Of a stretch of 64,000 nucleotides of DNA, positions 20,956 to 34,348 are shown in pieces; within the stretch, counting starts at the first letter, position 1; each line of letters begins with the position of its first letter. The notes below the pieces were generated by a model. The model did not search any database. It worked only from the letters and a program-made list of their open reading frames with translations, and was not told the DNA's origin. Position numbers and translations under genes: made by a program. The stretch comes from Paramecium octaurelia (Eukaryota > Ciliophora > Oligohymenophorea > Peniculida > Parameciidae): NCBI GenBank assembly GCA_905182995.1, contig CAJJDP010000139.1, forward strand, positions 231,893 through 295,892. Direction: 5' to 3'.

Positions 20956-22328
20956 AGATGTAATTTTCTATTCTTTTTTGAGTTTCAAAATCTGTTATTC
21001 AGTTTGATAAACAATTGATTGGATTTTTGATTTATATTCTTTGCTAAATCCAAATTTGAAATAATTTTATTGCTGTTATTCATATTATTCTTCAAACTGT
21101 AAGATTTTATCAAGGGAATCAAGTTTGCTCACTTATTTATGCGATTATTTTAAATATTAATAATATTGTATATTTTATGATTAATTGGGCTGCGAATGAT
21201 GTTTGTCAAAATGATCATAAACTGCAGTGGGTAAAGAAGCATATTTCAAAATGTGCTCAATGTGGCCCAGTCGACACTATGAGCAGATATGGATGCGTTT
21301 AATGCAATATATATTATTGTGTAAAATGCAGACAGCCTCCTGTGATGGGAGAGTTTTGTGGAGGAGGACACGAGTATATAATATCAATAATAGATTGAAA
21401 TACGTTCCTAATTTGAAATATCATTCTTGCGATGTATGTAGGGCTTCGATTGCAGGAGGAGCATATAGATGTTAAGAATGTGATTATGATGTATGTGAAA
21501 ACTGTTGGATAGTAAAAGAAGATTGATTAGTATATTATAATTATTCACTTAACCCTAACTAAAGAAGTGATTTAATCTTACAGGTTTTCATTCGAGTTAT
21601 TCTTATATTTGTATCTATCCTCTTTTAAACGATTAACTATGTTATTAAATTCTCTTGTTTTATGTAGCATATTAATTCGTTTCTGTTGTTTACTCCTTCA
21701 ATATCTTTCATCTTAAAAGTTAAAACATCCTTATGAATCATCCTGGTTTTAAGGATATTCAGATTAATTATTTTCACTTTTTTGAAATATTCTTTTTTTG
21801 TAATTTTGAGTTTGTAATATATCCACTTATGTTTAACCAAATCAGTCTAAGAAATATAAATAGAGTTACATTGTTCCTATCTTTTCTCTCTCTTTCTAAA
21901 CAACTAGTTTAGAAATTCTCATCCAAATAATCTATTGTTTTAGATTCTATTGATTGCATTTATTTTAAGTTGTTACTATATTGTATTGGGCAAATCTCAA
22001 GAATTAATTTCTACTTTTGTCCTAAGTTAATTTCTATTACAAAGAATTGTAAAGCACAACAGATTGATTCATGAGTTCATGAATCAAATCGAGCTTTATA
22101 GTCGTCAACAATCATTTCTTCAATTTAGAAATGGCTTAATCAATTAGAATATTAGGTACATCAACAAAATCAAATTCAATATTATTTCATCCTTTAGTTG
22201 CAATATTACTCATAGTTTCATTGATCAGAATTTACAACAAGGTGGTATCTAAACGTATTAATAAATCATTAAGAAATAGTTATTTCTTGGATATAACATA
22301 AAATTTTGGTTTTATAATTATATTGAAA
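20956..22328. repeat. Exact direct repeat 2, right copy (1373 bases)
   Basis: Second copy of 19582-20954. It contains a second, identical zinc-finger gene, a cut copy of the reverse gene that ends at 19301 in the left copy's flank, and the unresolved reverse gene ending at 21545. Confidence 0.9.
21177..21526 (+). CDS. Small zinc-finger protein (DC1/ZZ-like), copy 2
   Basis: Base-for-base repeat of the gene at 19803-20152, with its 20-base intron at 21374-21393. I treat it as the same gene counted twice by the assembly. If the duplication were real, silent changes between the copies would be expected unless it were very recent. Confidence 0.7.
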
Positions 22329-22339
22329 TAAAGACATCA

Positions 22340-24701
22340 TCATTATTTAATTTTTGGTAATTGTGTTTGACTTTGACTTAATGTCATGCTTTATTAATGT
22401 TAACTGGATTCTTTTTCATTCTAACTCCTATCCTTATCTAATTTTTCTCTGTTAGATTTCAATTTCTCTTGCATATTTTTATACCCAATTCCGAACTAAG
22501 GATAGAATCACAATCTACCTTGCCCATCCTCTCAGGGGAGGTTTCTTTAGGAGGGAAGACTGCCCAATTTTTGAAATCTCCCAATTATCCTTTGTATTTG
22601 TCTAAATCCTTGTCACAAGAGGCACAACTCCAAGAGAGAGGTTTCTTAACAAACAATGAATCCTAATCTTTGGATCCATCTCCCTCTAGTATCATAAATA
22701 TTTAATTAATCTAATTAGTTATTCTAAGATACTTTCTATTCCAGATATATAAGTGCCTTTTTAGTTTCTTATTTGTTGGCCAATGTTTTGATAAGTTCAG
22801 TGACAACCTTTTGTAATTAATCCAAAAATGCTTGATTCAAATCTTTGACTTCCTAAGCATCAGCTTTTCTGTCAATGCTCAATTTGGTTTCATCTCCAAT
22901 TCTTTGGATATCATCTCTTACTTATTTGATTTTCGGATCAAAAGTTTAGAATAGTTCATCCTTTGTTACAATTGATTCAATTTTCTTTCCGAAATTGTTT
23001 ATCTTTATTTTATTCTAATCTTAATCGCGTTTAATTAAATCCATCTATTCTCTTTAATTCTGGAGTTCAATGTAAATTTTATCAGTCTGGATGCCTTGGA
23101 TCTTCTTTTCCAACTCAGCCAACTTCACATGAGTTTATTGATTATTCTAATTCATTTATGTTTTATGAATTAATAAATCACTAATAAGAGATTAAATACT
23201 ATTTACTTTTCAATTTCTTTTATCGATTGTTACAATTCTTTAATCTAATGTAATAATTCTTTCTCATTATTCGAGTGCTTCAAAGGTGTCTCAATTTGAA
23301 TTGACGATTGTCTCTATTAAGATTTTCCTAATTACTCTCTCAACTAACTTATGTCCTTTTCCAGTTTTGCAATGTCAGTCTGTTCTGCTTTCTTGTCTAT
23401 TTTACTTTTGAATTCCCTTCTTGCTTTTTCTAATTCTTCATCTGCATGATCTTACACACTCTTCATTTTCATTTCCTTTTTTGTATTTTCATTCTAAAAG
23501 TCTGTTGTTGTACAATAATTTTATAATTGATCTCTTAATTTATTTATTTCCGCTAAGATTAAAGCAACCTAATTCTCCTGCATATCTTAACCTTAGCCAA
23601 ATGTTGCTAAGTTTAATTAAGTCTACAAAGCTTCAATTTGTGATTGCAATTTCTTAATATCATTTTTGATCTAATTTAACTCCTCACTCGAAACATCAGA
23701 TTATTAGTTATTGTTTTAATCCTTTAATTTCTGTCTCACACTATCTACTATTTCGAATAAAGATTAGATCTCCTCTTCATGACCATCCAATTTCTTATTG
23801 ATATCCGATAAGTCAACTGGAGGATTTTCTTCAGGAATTTTAATTTTGCTAAATGCTTCCTTTAAATCTACTAGTTCTTATGATAATTATTCTTATTTTT
23901 ATTCTAACTTGATATAAATATTTACTTAACTCTTGAGTTATTTGGTTTAATTTGTTTATTTATTCATCATTACCATTATATTGAATAGGGAGAGCCATAG
24001 GTTAAACCAGAGCTTCCTTGATAATTTCTTTTTCTACTATAATCTATTCTGGTTTGCGTTCCTCCACTTCATGCAACTCATCTTAGAAACCATTCATCTA
24101 TCTCTTGATATTTTCAATTTCTTGATTCAATTGGTTTATCAACTGGGATTATTGAGTTTGAGTATTATTTAGATCATCTATTTTCTTGGCTTGTGCAGTT
24201 TATTCACTTTCTAAATCCTACAAGGATTGTTCCTATTATTTTACGATTCTATCTAAATGGAATGTAAATCAAAGAATTACTAAATTTCTGGGTTGTCTAA
24301 TCTAATTCTTCCTTAGTTGCATAATCTTTCTAAATTTCTTCCTTAGCTGCCTAGTCCTTCTGAGAGGCTTCCTGCAATTCCTATAATTTTGAAGTGATTT
24401 GATCAATTGTGTCTTTGTTCTATTACTTGGTTTCAGGAGTTTCACTTACTTCTTTCAGTTTCTTGTAATTTATTCAATTTTATACCTATACCCAGTCCGA
24501 ATTATCTTGTACTCTAGAATTCAACAACACCATTCCCTTATGCAATTGTTTTAATATAGATATCAAAACTGCAAAATTTTTTTGTAACAATTCTTCTGAG
24601 AATTAGATACTCATCATTTTATCCATACTTAGGTTGGCCAATTCTTAATCAAAAGATTAGAAATTGGGATCGAATATTACATTTATGAGTTATTCTTCCA
24701 T
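22340..24701 (-). CDS. QRICH2-like coiled-coil protein (DUF4795 domain), likely axonemal
   Basis: About 738 residues after six introns of 22 to 30 bases; exon lengths close in frame from ATG 24701 to TGA 22340. Residues about 110-560 are nearly continuous coiled coil rich in Gln, Glu and Lys. The C-terminal 200 residues carry the pattern of the DUF4795 region of QRICH2: FGKKIESIVTKDELF, RKADAQEVKDLNQAFL, then a short Cys module (SWSCASCDKDL) and KNWAVFPPKE. QRICH2 is a flagellar protein in animals, so a ciliary role fits, and CCDC39 lies in the same window. The first intron has two in-frame choices (24 or 30 bases) because GTATAG occurs twice. The true relation should be tested by search. Confidence 0.7.
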
Positions 24702-24946
24702 TTTAAGATATTAAATTAATATAATATATAATAAGCATATCGATTTTATTAATTTTAAACCAGGGTAATTACTACTACATAAAGTAAGTTTATTTGTTAA
24801 CATACTATTGAATCACTCTTAAGAATAATTTTTATCCTTGATCTACTTAAGCAATTAATTGTAATTATATCAATTATAGGAGTTTGTAAACTTTGGATTA
24901 AATTCATTAAGTGAAATAATTAATAAACCTTATTTATTTATATTAA

Positions 24947-26680
24947 TCAAATTAATGGTGGAAGTACAGAACGACAAGTTGGACAATTTAATTTGACATT
25001 CATCCATTTAGTTAAGCAAATTGAATGAAAATGATGACCCTAAATTAGCAACTAATTAATACACAAGGTGTTTCCATAAGTTTGTGTTAATTCTAACTAA
25101 TGATTTGAGCAATAAATTTATTCTCTGATTAAGATTCAGTAGGAATGTCAGTTAATTAAGTGATACAGATGGCACAATCTCCCTCTATGGGTTATTCAAT
25201 GAAGTATTCATGAGTTTTAGGTCTGAGACATTTGGGTATAAAGAATCTGGGTCCAATTTTACATTGATAATAGTACAGGACTGCCTGAGCAACAAATAAG
25301 AGAAGAATAATAGTGACTGATAAATAAGACACCTTTGCATGGAGAATATTGTAGGGACAACCTCTGAAATAAATCTAAATGATTAGCTGTATATTACAGG
25401 TATGAATAATCTGGTTGACAATAGGCCGAAAACAAATATTTTATCAAATTCTACATATTGTCCTTGATATGCCACATGAATTATTTAAGGAATTAAATAT
25501 AGGTTCATTGCAATCAAGAAAATATTATAGTAAACAAAATAGTAGAGTAGTAGTACTAACATAATGGCAAGCAAGTAAAATTTAAGATGAAATCTGTAGA
25601 GCTCTCTTCTTAAATTTAGGTTGTCTTCTAAATTGATGAACCTTTCTTGCCAAATGTGTTTAGCCAGTTTTAATTCCAAGAAGAAGAACAATACTAATTC
25701 AAGGAAGGCAGGTGTTAGAAAATACTAAATAAAGTAATAATTAAATTTAATACTTCACTTTTTAATGCAAGAAAGAAATGAACAATTCCTAAGTATCCAT
25801 CAAAGATCATAAGAAAAACAAAAATAAATAGACTGAATTAAGTGGCAATCCTATTTTAATTGATTAAGTCTCTCATCAATCTTAGACAACTGATAAATTG
25901 AATCACACTTAGAACAGAAACGATCGTGGAATAAATTATTGCTTTATTATCTATCTTAATATAAACATAAATTTTTACATTTATAACCCCAAGATTACAA
26001 CTGAATGAAAATGTATCTGAGTATAATTTATAATGTGCATTCAAGTCTAATGTAATATCATCTATGGTCTCACTTTCAGTATCAAAATTATCTAAATTCA
26101 TTGTCAAATTCGCATAGATTTCAATGCTAGATTGATCTTTTTCAAAAACACTAGATCTTCTGTAAGACCCTCTAACATTCTCAAAAACTAATTTCTTATC
26201 TTCAAATGGATAAACTAACTACGAAGAATTTAAATAAAATGAGAATTGGTTATAGTAATCTTCTAGAAATTAACCTTCAATGAGTTTTAATTGTAGTTGA
26301 ATTTGAAAGCGATTTTAATAGGAAGTTTTATAAAAAGTGGCTTCTGCTAAGTTATTAGATAAATTTTAAGAATCTGTCCATTTTCCTTAAAATTAAGAGA
26401 TTAGCAGCTTTTCTAAGATTTAAAAATGCTGTTGGATTTGAACTAAAGTTGAATTGGTCTCCGTGATATTGATGGCTCCATTTGTGCCATTATTTTAAGA
26501 ATATGGAATTTGATTTGATTTATCAGCATATTAATTTGGTTGAATGAATACATAAAAGACAGACATGAAAGCAAATACAATTAAGATAATCCTTCTTCTT
26601 CTCTATCGTTACCTTGCCCTTGCATATTGTAGTTCTAATAAATAGTTTTAATGATTATTTTCGATGTCCAATTAATGCAT
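24947..26680 (-). CDS. Tul1/Dsc1-like multi-pass RING-H2 E3 ubiquitin ligase
   Basis: 552 residues after introns at 25725-25753 (29), one of 23 bases near 25385 and one of 23 bases near 25065; exons sum in frame. The N-terminus is cytosolic and basic (ARQRQRRRR) followed by a signal-anchor helix, a lumenal domain of about 200 residues, then six to seven membrane helices. The last part has FRGCPYNIL and GPRFFIPKCLRPKTHEYF, typical of Tul1/Dsc1, and a C-terminal RING-H2 (CAIC...CGHHFHSICLTKW...CPTC). In yeasts this ligase works in the Golgi and endosomes as part of the Dsc complex, ubiquitinating membrane proteins for disposal. The RING Cys and His ligands are all present, so it looks active. 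Confidence 0.85.
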
Positions 26681-26739
26681 ATTAAAATATATTTAATATA
26701 AATTATTACAAAGATGCATATAATTCCTTCCATAAATTA

Positions 26740-27275
26740 AATCTCTGGATCAAAAACCTTTTCTAGATCAGCATCGATTTTGGTTACTCAAGTTTGATTG
26801 ATGGCTTTGATGATTACTCTTGTTAATTATGTACTAAGATGGCAATTAGTGCATGAAGAAGCATCTTGGTAGAACAAAGATCAGAATCTTTAATGCCATT
26901 AAATTAGTTGAATAAACTTCAACTTTATAGAATATTAGATTTAATAACATTTCATTATAATTAGATTTCTATGATACAAGTATCAATAATTCTTCAAATG
27001 AAATTTACAATGTATTTGAGACACAATAATTTAAATCTGATTTTCCATATAAATTTATAAAGTTGAATAATTGGAATGACCTGATTCATCTCCATATTCG
27101 CTTTTTTTTAATTATTTGATTATCCCCACTAATCTTCAGTACTTTCTTATTACATTATTCACTTCAAACTTTTTTCCTTGTCATGATTGTTAGTTGATCA
27201 TCTATTATGATATCCTTCTTTCGATATTCTAGTTACTCTTTATATAAGTAGACCATTGGTTTACACTAAAGAATA
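26740..27275 (-). other. Coding-like fragments, possible decayed or unresolved gene
   Basis: Reverse-strand stretches look coding: about 27170-27240 (YKEQLEYRKKDIIIDDQL), about 27010-27110 (EYGDESGHSNYSTLQIYMENQ) and about 26780-26870 (FYQDASSCTNCHLSTQLTRV, with a CxxC pair). They lie in different frames and I could not join them with introns that avoid all TGAs. It sits just upstream of the Tul1-like gene on the same strand. No family recognised. Confidence 0.3.
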
Positions 27276-28058
27276 TAATTGATATTCCCTTATTTTAAGA
27301 AGTTATCATACGTTTTACAAAATGTTATCATTTACATATTACTATTTAATTATTAAATATATAAATAAATTTAAGTTATGACATCCTTATTGGTTCTATA
27401 AAAGAGGGTAATATCCATTGATATTGATTATTTATTCTAACATCAATTTAATAGTCTTATGAGATTATAAGAATAAGAAAATACTACTCAACATCTAAGT
27501 TCAAATCCTCTGCTACTACTATCAATTAATATTCCTAATTATTGTGAATGTTTAAATATATAATATCAGTTTAAATTCATAAATATATGGTTATATGTTA
27601 GTCTTAATTTTGATTAAATTCTGATTAATGCCAGATTTTGATTTTCAAGATTTTATTACAAAAACTGAATTATATAATTAAATGCAATTATTTTAATAAC
27701 TTATTTTATATTAACTGACATCTCAAGTCAATATAGAACAACTTTCTTCTTAAATTAGGGGTTTAACAACTCAATCTTACCCTAAGCTCTATTTTTTTAA
27801 CTTAGCGATAAGGTTTAGAATTAAATAGAATCTTAATTTTCTTATTTCTTTTTTTAGTTTAAATATAATTTAAGAGGAATTTAAAAAATGGAAAAATAAA
27901 CCTTTGAATTTAAAAAGCATACAGAATTACGATTTTTTAAAAATGAAAAGCAATTCCAAAATTGCATTCACAATAAAGATATAATAAGTGTATGTTACTC
28001 AGAGATACTTTATAGTTTTTAAAAAATAATCAAGTATATTACTTAAAATAATATATGT
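27276..28058. other. Intergenic, AT-rich
   Basis: About 780 bases of very AT-rich sequence. I see no convincing frame on either strand. A short run resembling a tRNA T-arm near 27500 has no matching stem or other arms. Confidence 0.5.
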
Positions 28059-28517
28059 TCAATTTGTATTTTAACCTTCTATTCTTGCCATTTCAATAAT
28101 TACTACCAAAAAGCATAACAGTGGAATAGAAATAATCAAAATGAGATTTAGGTTTAATTACTATTGTTTCTTGAGACTATTAGCATTGTTTTTAAGTTTG
28201 ACATTATTCACTTTCTTTTAATTTCTCAATTGTTCTACAATCTCTGTTATCGAGTTTTATTGTAATTTTATGATACTGTTTCTGATATTATTTGGTGATG
28301 AAGCATATTTTAATTTAGCAGACTCCACAATGTCCTTATATTTACTTTGTTTCATTCCCTTCTCTAGTGTAATAGAGTTTAGGCTTTCACATTTTATTTG
28401 ATTAGTATTGTATAAATCATCATACAATTTTTATCGGTTGAAAAATTCTTTATTGCTGAAGGGTTAACAAATCGAAATACGTTCCATCGATTTATAAAGT
28501 TGGTACTGATCCTCCAT
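28059..28517 (-). CDS. Small tail-anchored membrane protein, family member B
   Basis: Intronless, 152 residues, ATG 28517 to TGA 28059. Mostly polar and rich in Lys, Asn and Gln, with one hydrophobic helix near the C-terminus (LNLILIISIPLLCFLVVII) and a 10-residue lumenal tail. It is a paralog of the protein at 7526-7993: both have an FxxRQK(I/L)Y(E/D)xLY block near residue 45, a block like SI(E/T)xIxExLRNQKK about 50 residues further on, and the same kind of C-terminal anchor. It sits alone in an otherwise gene-poor 3 kb. No named family comes to mind. Confidence 0.75.
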
Positions 28518-29392
28518 TTAATCTTCAGCTAGTGTACTTTTTTAGTGATTTTTGGATTTCATATTTTATTTATTTATCATGACGAATATTTTTGAATTCT
28601 AATAAAGCTTATGAGAATATTTTTAATTATTTAACAGAGGATATTTTTATTTATCTCCTTTAATAAACAAATACATAATATTATAATTGTCTTTATTGTC
28701 ATCACTTATCTTTTATTTTCATTTATTTATCCTGAATATTTTTTTGGCTGATTACTTCTTATATATTATAAATATGTTACTTGTAACTTTATAATAAAAT
28801 GTTAAATTCTAATAGTTATATCTGATGAGGAAAAATTATTAATATTGTCTCATCTTCATATATTAAAAGATAATCAATCATTTTAAACCCTTTAAATTCA
28901 ATTGCGCTTTAAGATATAAATAATTTAGATACCTAATCTAATTTATTGCTCTGCCGAAGATTACATGAATTCTAAAATTTATTCTATCCTTTTCACTTTT
29001 AAATTTAATTTTAATTTGAATATAAATTTGATAATTGTAATTTATTGATAAAAATTACCAATATAGGTAGATGTAATAATCAATGCAAGATTAATAGGAG
29101 ATAACATTCTATGTAATTATTATTATCATTTTTATTATATAAATGCTCTTAATTATGGAAAAATAATATAAATAATATAAATTATATTAACACGATTATT
29201 ATTCTATTTTTTTTAATTGCAACTAGAAAATTAAAGAAATGGCATCGCAATTATTATATTTTTCTAGGTTTAAGGTTTGAATTGACAACTTTTGAAATCT
29301 GCACTTCTAAATTTTAGGGGACATCTTTTGAATTTTTTTGATTAAATTAGAAATTAATCAATTATAATGTTTTATAAAGGTGATTAAATCTT
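28518..29392. other. Intergenic, AT-rich
   Basis: About 875 bases, with long A/T runs, between the start of the tail-anchored gene and the start of the P-type ATPase, which point away from each other. Much longer than usual for this window. No coding stretch found. Confidence 0.55.
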
Positions 29393-32300
29393 ATGAGGAT
29401 CTATTTTTTAATTACAAATGAAATCAGCTGCTAAAACAGCTTCTATGATTGTGACAATGTTCACCCAACAGAAGTATCATATTATCTAAGCTGTAGCCAA
29501 GAATTGCAACTTGTGTAAGCAAGGAAAGAATTTGATTAACTCACAAGGGAAATAGCAGAGAGAAGAAAGAAACTGCTTTCAGTATTTAACAAGGGTAAGG
29601 CTAAAGAAAAGGAGAAGGTAGATGCAAACAAAGCAGAAAAATTCAAAAATATGGTACTTAAAATTTTTAAAAACTAAGGATGAACACAAAATACCATTGG
29701 AAGAACTTGAGTAGAGATATTAAACAAGTTCAAAGGATGGATTAACTAAAGATGTGGCCAATTAAAGATTGTAGGAAGTTGGAAAAAATGAATTAACTTA
29801 AAAAGAGAAATCACCTTGGTATATAAAATTAATCCATGAATTAACATCTATGTTTTCAATGCTCTTGTGGGTTGGATCAATCTTGTGCTTCATAGCTTAT
29901 GGATTGGCTCCAGAGGATCCGTCAAATGTAAATGTTGTTGTCATATTCTAGTTATATCTGGGTATTGTTATAGTAGTAGTAAATACATTGACAGGAGTGA
30001 TTACATTTTTCTAAAATGCCAAATCAGAAGCAATAATGGACTCTTTTAAGAATTTCATACCTCCAGAGACTTTAGTAATAAGAGATGGTGTATAATAAAA
30101 ATTACCAGCTTCTAATTTAGTACCTGGAGATGTAGTGATTGTAGAAAATGGAAAAAGAATTCCAGCTGATATTAGGATATTGGAGAGTAATGAGATGAAG
30201 GTTGACAATTCTAGTTTGACAGGAGAATCATTATTGCTAATGAGAACTTTGGAATGCACAAATCCTGTGAATCCTTTGGAAACGAAAAATTTGGCCTTTT
30301 TTGGAACACTATGCAAAGAGGTAGTTAAAGATCTATAATTTAGGGAAACGGAAAAGGGTTGGTTATATTTACTGGAGATAATACTGTTATAGGTTAGATA
30401 GCTGGTTTAGTAGAGAGTTCTGGAAGTGAAGATACTACTTTAAGAAAGGAACTTAATAATTTTATAAAGAATATAAGTGTAATATCAACAATATTTGGAG
30501 TAATCTTCTTTGTTTTGGGCTTTGCAATTGGATATCGTATAAATACTTTTAATCTACTTAGCTCCAATTACAAATCTTGTCTTTGGAATAGGAATTATAG
30601 TAGCAAATGTTCCAGAAGGGCTTTTGGCCACAGTTACAGTTGCCTTAACATTAACAGCAAAAAAGTTGGCTTATAAGAAGGTTCTAGTGAAAAATTTAGA
30701 GGGAGTTGAAACTCTTGGATCTACGTAATAAATTTATTAAAATAATAGTTCTTGCGTATGTTCTGATAAAACAGGAACTTTGACTTAGAATAAAATGACA
30801 GTTGAAAATTTATGGTATAATAACAAGAAGCATAAGGGAGCAAATCTAGAAAAAATGGGTCAAAAGTATAAATACGAATATGATCTAAATGAAATAGGGT
30901 TTAAAATACTTTAAGAAACAGCTGTGCTTTGTTCAGATGCAGTGTTTGATAATTCTTTACCTCAGGATTAAAAGATTAGAATATAGAATGCAATTGGATT
31001 GAATCAATAATAAAAGGATTAAAAATTAAAGGAAGCAAACGAGAAATGGGAATAGAATTTTAATAAGATGCTTTGTTAAGAAAAACCAACTATAGGAGAT
31101 GCATCTGAAACTGCTTTGATCAAGTTTTTCCAACCCATAAGTGATATTTAGAGAATGAGATAAAGTAGAACAACTGCTAAAGATACGGAGAATAAGCTTG
31201 CAAAAATGCCCTTCAATTCTAATAATAAGTATGCATTCATCATAGTGGAATATGAGACCTCAGATTCTCATTATTGTTTATTAAGCAAAGGAGCACCAGA
31301 AAGAATATGGAAATTATGCAATTCGATATATAAGGATGGACAGATCGAAACAAAGGATGAGAAATGGGAACAATCTTTCGAGTAGATAAATGAATAATTT
31401 GGAAGACAAGGAGAAAGAGTATTGGGATTTGCCAAGTTGCATTTACCAAAAGAACAATTTCCAATAGGATACTAGTTTAACTTGGATAAGATGAATTTCC
31501 CATTTAATAATTAAGTATTTGTAGGGTTAATCTCATTAATTGACCCTCCCAAAGACAATGTTCCTTATGCTGTGATTAAATGTAAAACAGCAGGAATACA
31601 AGTTATTATGGTTACTGGAGATTAACCAGTCACAGCTGCAGCCATAGCTAGATAATGTAACATAATAACAGAGAAAACAGTTGATGAGATAATGATTGAA
31701 AAAGGAATATCATTTGAGGAGGCATTCCATTAATCAAATGCATTAGTAATTCACGGTGATAAATTGACTAAAATGGCAATTGATGAAGAAGGTCTACCTG
31801 AAGATGAAAAGGGTAGATAATTGTAGGAATGGTTGAGTAAACCATAATTAGTCTTTGCAAGGACAAGTCCAGCATAAAAATTAATTATTGTTGATGGATG
31901 TCAAAAGAGAGGACATATAGTGGCTGTGACAGGAGATGGAGTTAATGATAGTCCTGCAATCAAGAAGGCAGATATAGGTATTGCAATGGGTATTACTGGA
32001 TCTGATGTTGCTAAGGATGCAGCTGATATGATATTGTTAAATGATGATTTTTCAAACATTGTCATAGGCATAGAGGAAGGAAGAAAGATCTTTGATAATT
32101 TAAAGAAAAGTATGGCTTATTGTTTGACCTCAAACATTTCAGAGTTGGTTCCATTTATTGGATTTGTTATCTTCAGACTACCGTTACCATTAACTACAGT
32201 ATTGATATTATGTATTGATTTGGGAACTGATGTTTTTCCATGTACCACCTTTGTATTTGAAGATGCTGAAATAGACATAATGACTAGGAAACCACGATCA

Positions 32301-33134
32301 AAGAATGATCATTTGGTTGGTGGGAAAATGTTCATCTATGCATATTTACAGAATGGATTCTTATCTACATATTGTGGATTCTTCTAATGGTTTGCAGCCT
32401 TCTACGATTTTGGGTTCTTTCCTTCTAATTTACTATACATAGGAATTAGAAAAACTATTCTACCAAAGATTAATGATGTTTATGATCCTTAAGATCCATG
32501 GTTTGGCAATACAAATCTAAAGTAATTATTTTAAGATGGAGTTTGTACAGAATTTCCTGAATCTGAGGTGAAGGAAGTAGATTGGATATTTGCCAATCAT
32601 TCTAGTCTTGATTTGAGGATGGCTTATCTTGAATGCAAGGATGGTAAGATTTAGTAATCATTTGAATGGGCCTAATGCACTGTTAATTTAGTATCTCCTT
32701 ATACAAATAGACCTTATTGTTATACAACTGAAGCGTCAAATTATGCTTAAACAACATTCCTCTATGGTATTGTAGTTGGGTAAATAGCCAATTACTAGGG
32801 TTTGAGATCATTAATAAATGCAGGAACCTTTTAAGGTAATTTATTGACAGCATGTATTAGGTTTTTCGAATTATTATATGTTTTTTGCCTTTTGGGTGGA
32901 GCTTATGTTAACTGTGTGTTTGTCCTATGTTCAAGTCTTTAACGCAGTATTTGGAACTAGAGACGTGTTATTTATTCATTATGGCACTGGAGCACTTCCT
33001 TTTGCATTAGTGATGTTAATCTGGGCAGAGGGAAGGAAATATCTAGTATATATTTCAATTATAATTTCTAGATACGTCGTTTCAAATCAAAAACATCATT
33101 CCCTAGTTGGTGGGAAAGATGCGTTTAATTTTGA
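29393..33134 (+). CDS. P-type ATPase, Na,K/H,K-type alpha subunit (P2C)
   Basis: 1197 residues after six introns: 29654-29678 (25), 30321-30343 (23), 30537-30561 (25), 30725-30748 (24), 32836-32860 (25) and 33046-33071 (26); the exon sum closes exactly. Cation pump with ten membrane helices. Visible: [14 protein letters not shown] at the N-terminal domain, DNSSLTGES in the A domain, [13 protein letters not shown] in M4, the phosphorylated Asp in [20 protein letters not shown] in the N domain, MVTGDQ and the hinge [29 protein letters not shown] and a C-terminus ending WWERC. The YG-to-WW C-terminus is typical of P2C pumps. It is longer than the animal Na,K-ATPase (about 1020 residues), with extra loops near the N domain and in M7-M8. 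Confidence 0.93.
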
Positions 33135-33276
33135 AATTTAATGATATTCAATGATATTATTTTATGACAATTAAAATATAATAAACAGTATTTAATTAGT
33201 TCTTAATTGGAGATGCACTTAATATATAATGATTTATAACATGAGTAGGTTGAGATACATTAAATTAATATTATTG

Positions 33277-34248
33277 TCATTGATCAAATTTGACCTTGGA
33301 TTCATTCAATAGTATTATATCAAAGATTTCAATCAATTTATTCGCTAATCTATAACCTCCGACAGCAAGGTTGTTCTCACAGAATTATTTTGCTTGTTCA
33401 ACGTAGTTTTTATTAAAGTTATTAGATGACTAGATCATTGGATACACAAACTGTAAAGCCTACCTATATCCAACATAAGTCCATACTGATGGATTACTAT
33501 GTAATTTTTAATTGAATTTACGTCATGTCATAATCTTTATAATTGGAATAGGGGTATGAACGGATTAAGTCCTTGGCCCAATTGTCCAGATACTCTTAAT
33601 CTTTTGAGGATAAGGGTCGAGATAGAAAGGTGGAATTGGAAACGAAGGCAAATGCTCCGGCATCCCAGAATGAATGTAAATTAACAAATGTACCATTTTC
33701 AATCTAATAAATATAGGCATTGATGCTACTTGTATTTTCATGAGATTTCCTCCTTAATCTCCAGTTGGATAGGAGACATTCCAAAAAGTAGTATCATGAA
33801 GTGGCTAATGAAGATCGCCAATAACATGCAACAATACTCTAATCATTTCAGCTTTGAAAACTGTGTGTCTGAATTTGGCAGTTTTTGTACTAGTTAATAC
33901 CGAGGTGGCTGAGTTGATGGCATAGATGGAATTAATGTTTCTGGCTTGATCTTCTATCTTAATTTAGAGACCGTCTGGATTCATTGGACGATCTGTGTAA
34001 TGCCAATCATTCATGAAATTGGTTCCAGTTTCTTTGACATCATCTAGCCACACTGCAGCCTCTGCAAAAGTATTAGATTTTCCATCTGTAAGTGGGTTTA
34101 AGTCTTGGATTAACGAATCAGCCCAAGCCAAAACATCAGGTCGATTTTCTCTGAGATGGTTTTTTGCTATTTAAGCAGTCATCATATGACCTACATCCCA
34201 CCATTAATATGACAGCATCACTAGGGTAGATATAAGAAGATATTTCAT
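33277..34248 (-). CDS. Secreted S1/P1-type zinc nuclease
   Basis: 306 residues after introns at 33704-33729 (26) and 33497-33521 (25); exons close in frame. A signal peptide (MKYLLISTLVMLSYQ) is followed directly by WWDVGHMMTAQIA: in this family the Trp freed at the new N-terminus is a zinc ligand, and the nearby His another. Further ligands are seen in WHYTD, RVLLHVIGDLHQPLH and DQGGN, and the NLHSFWD motif completes the trinuclear zinc site. The C-terminus has GGYRLANKL. The enzyme cuts single-stranded DNA and RNA. In ciliates such nucleases are found in food vacuoles or secreted. All key residues are present. Confidence 0.93.
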
Positions 34249-34348
34249 TAAAAATAATATATGTTATTGCGCAATTTGGGATTCGGTTATATAATAATAA
34301 TGCTAAGAAAGCAAATAATTAATTAGATCAGTATTTTTAATACAAATA

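Noticed and set aside
27480-27545. tRNA-like T-arm (a GTTCAAATC-type loop)
   Set aside because: No paired T stem, no acceptor stem and no anticodon arm around it.
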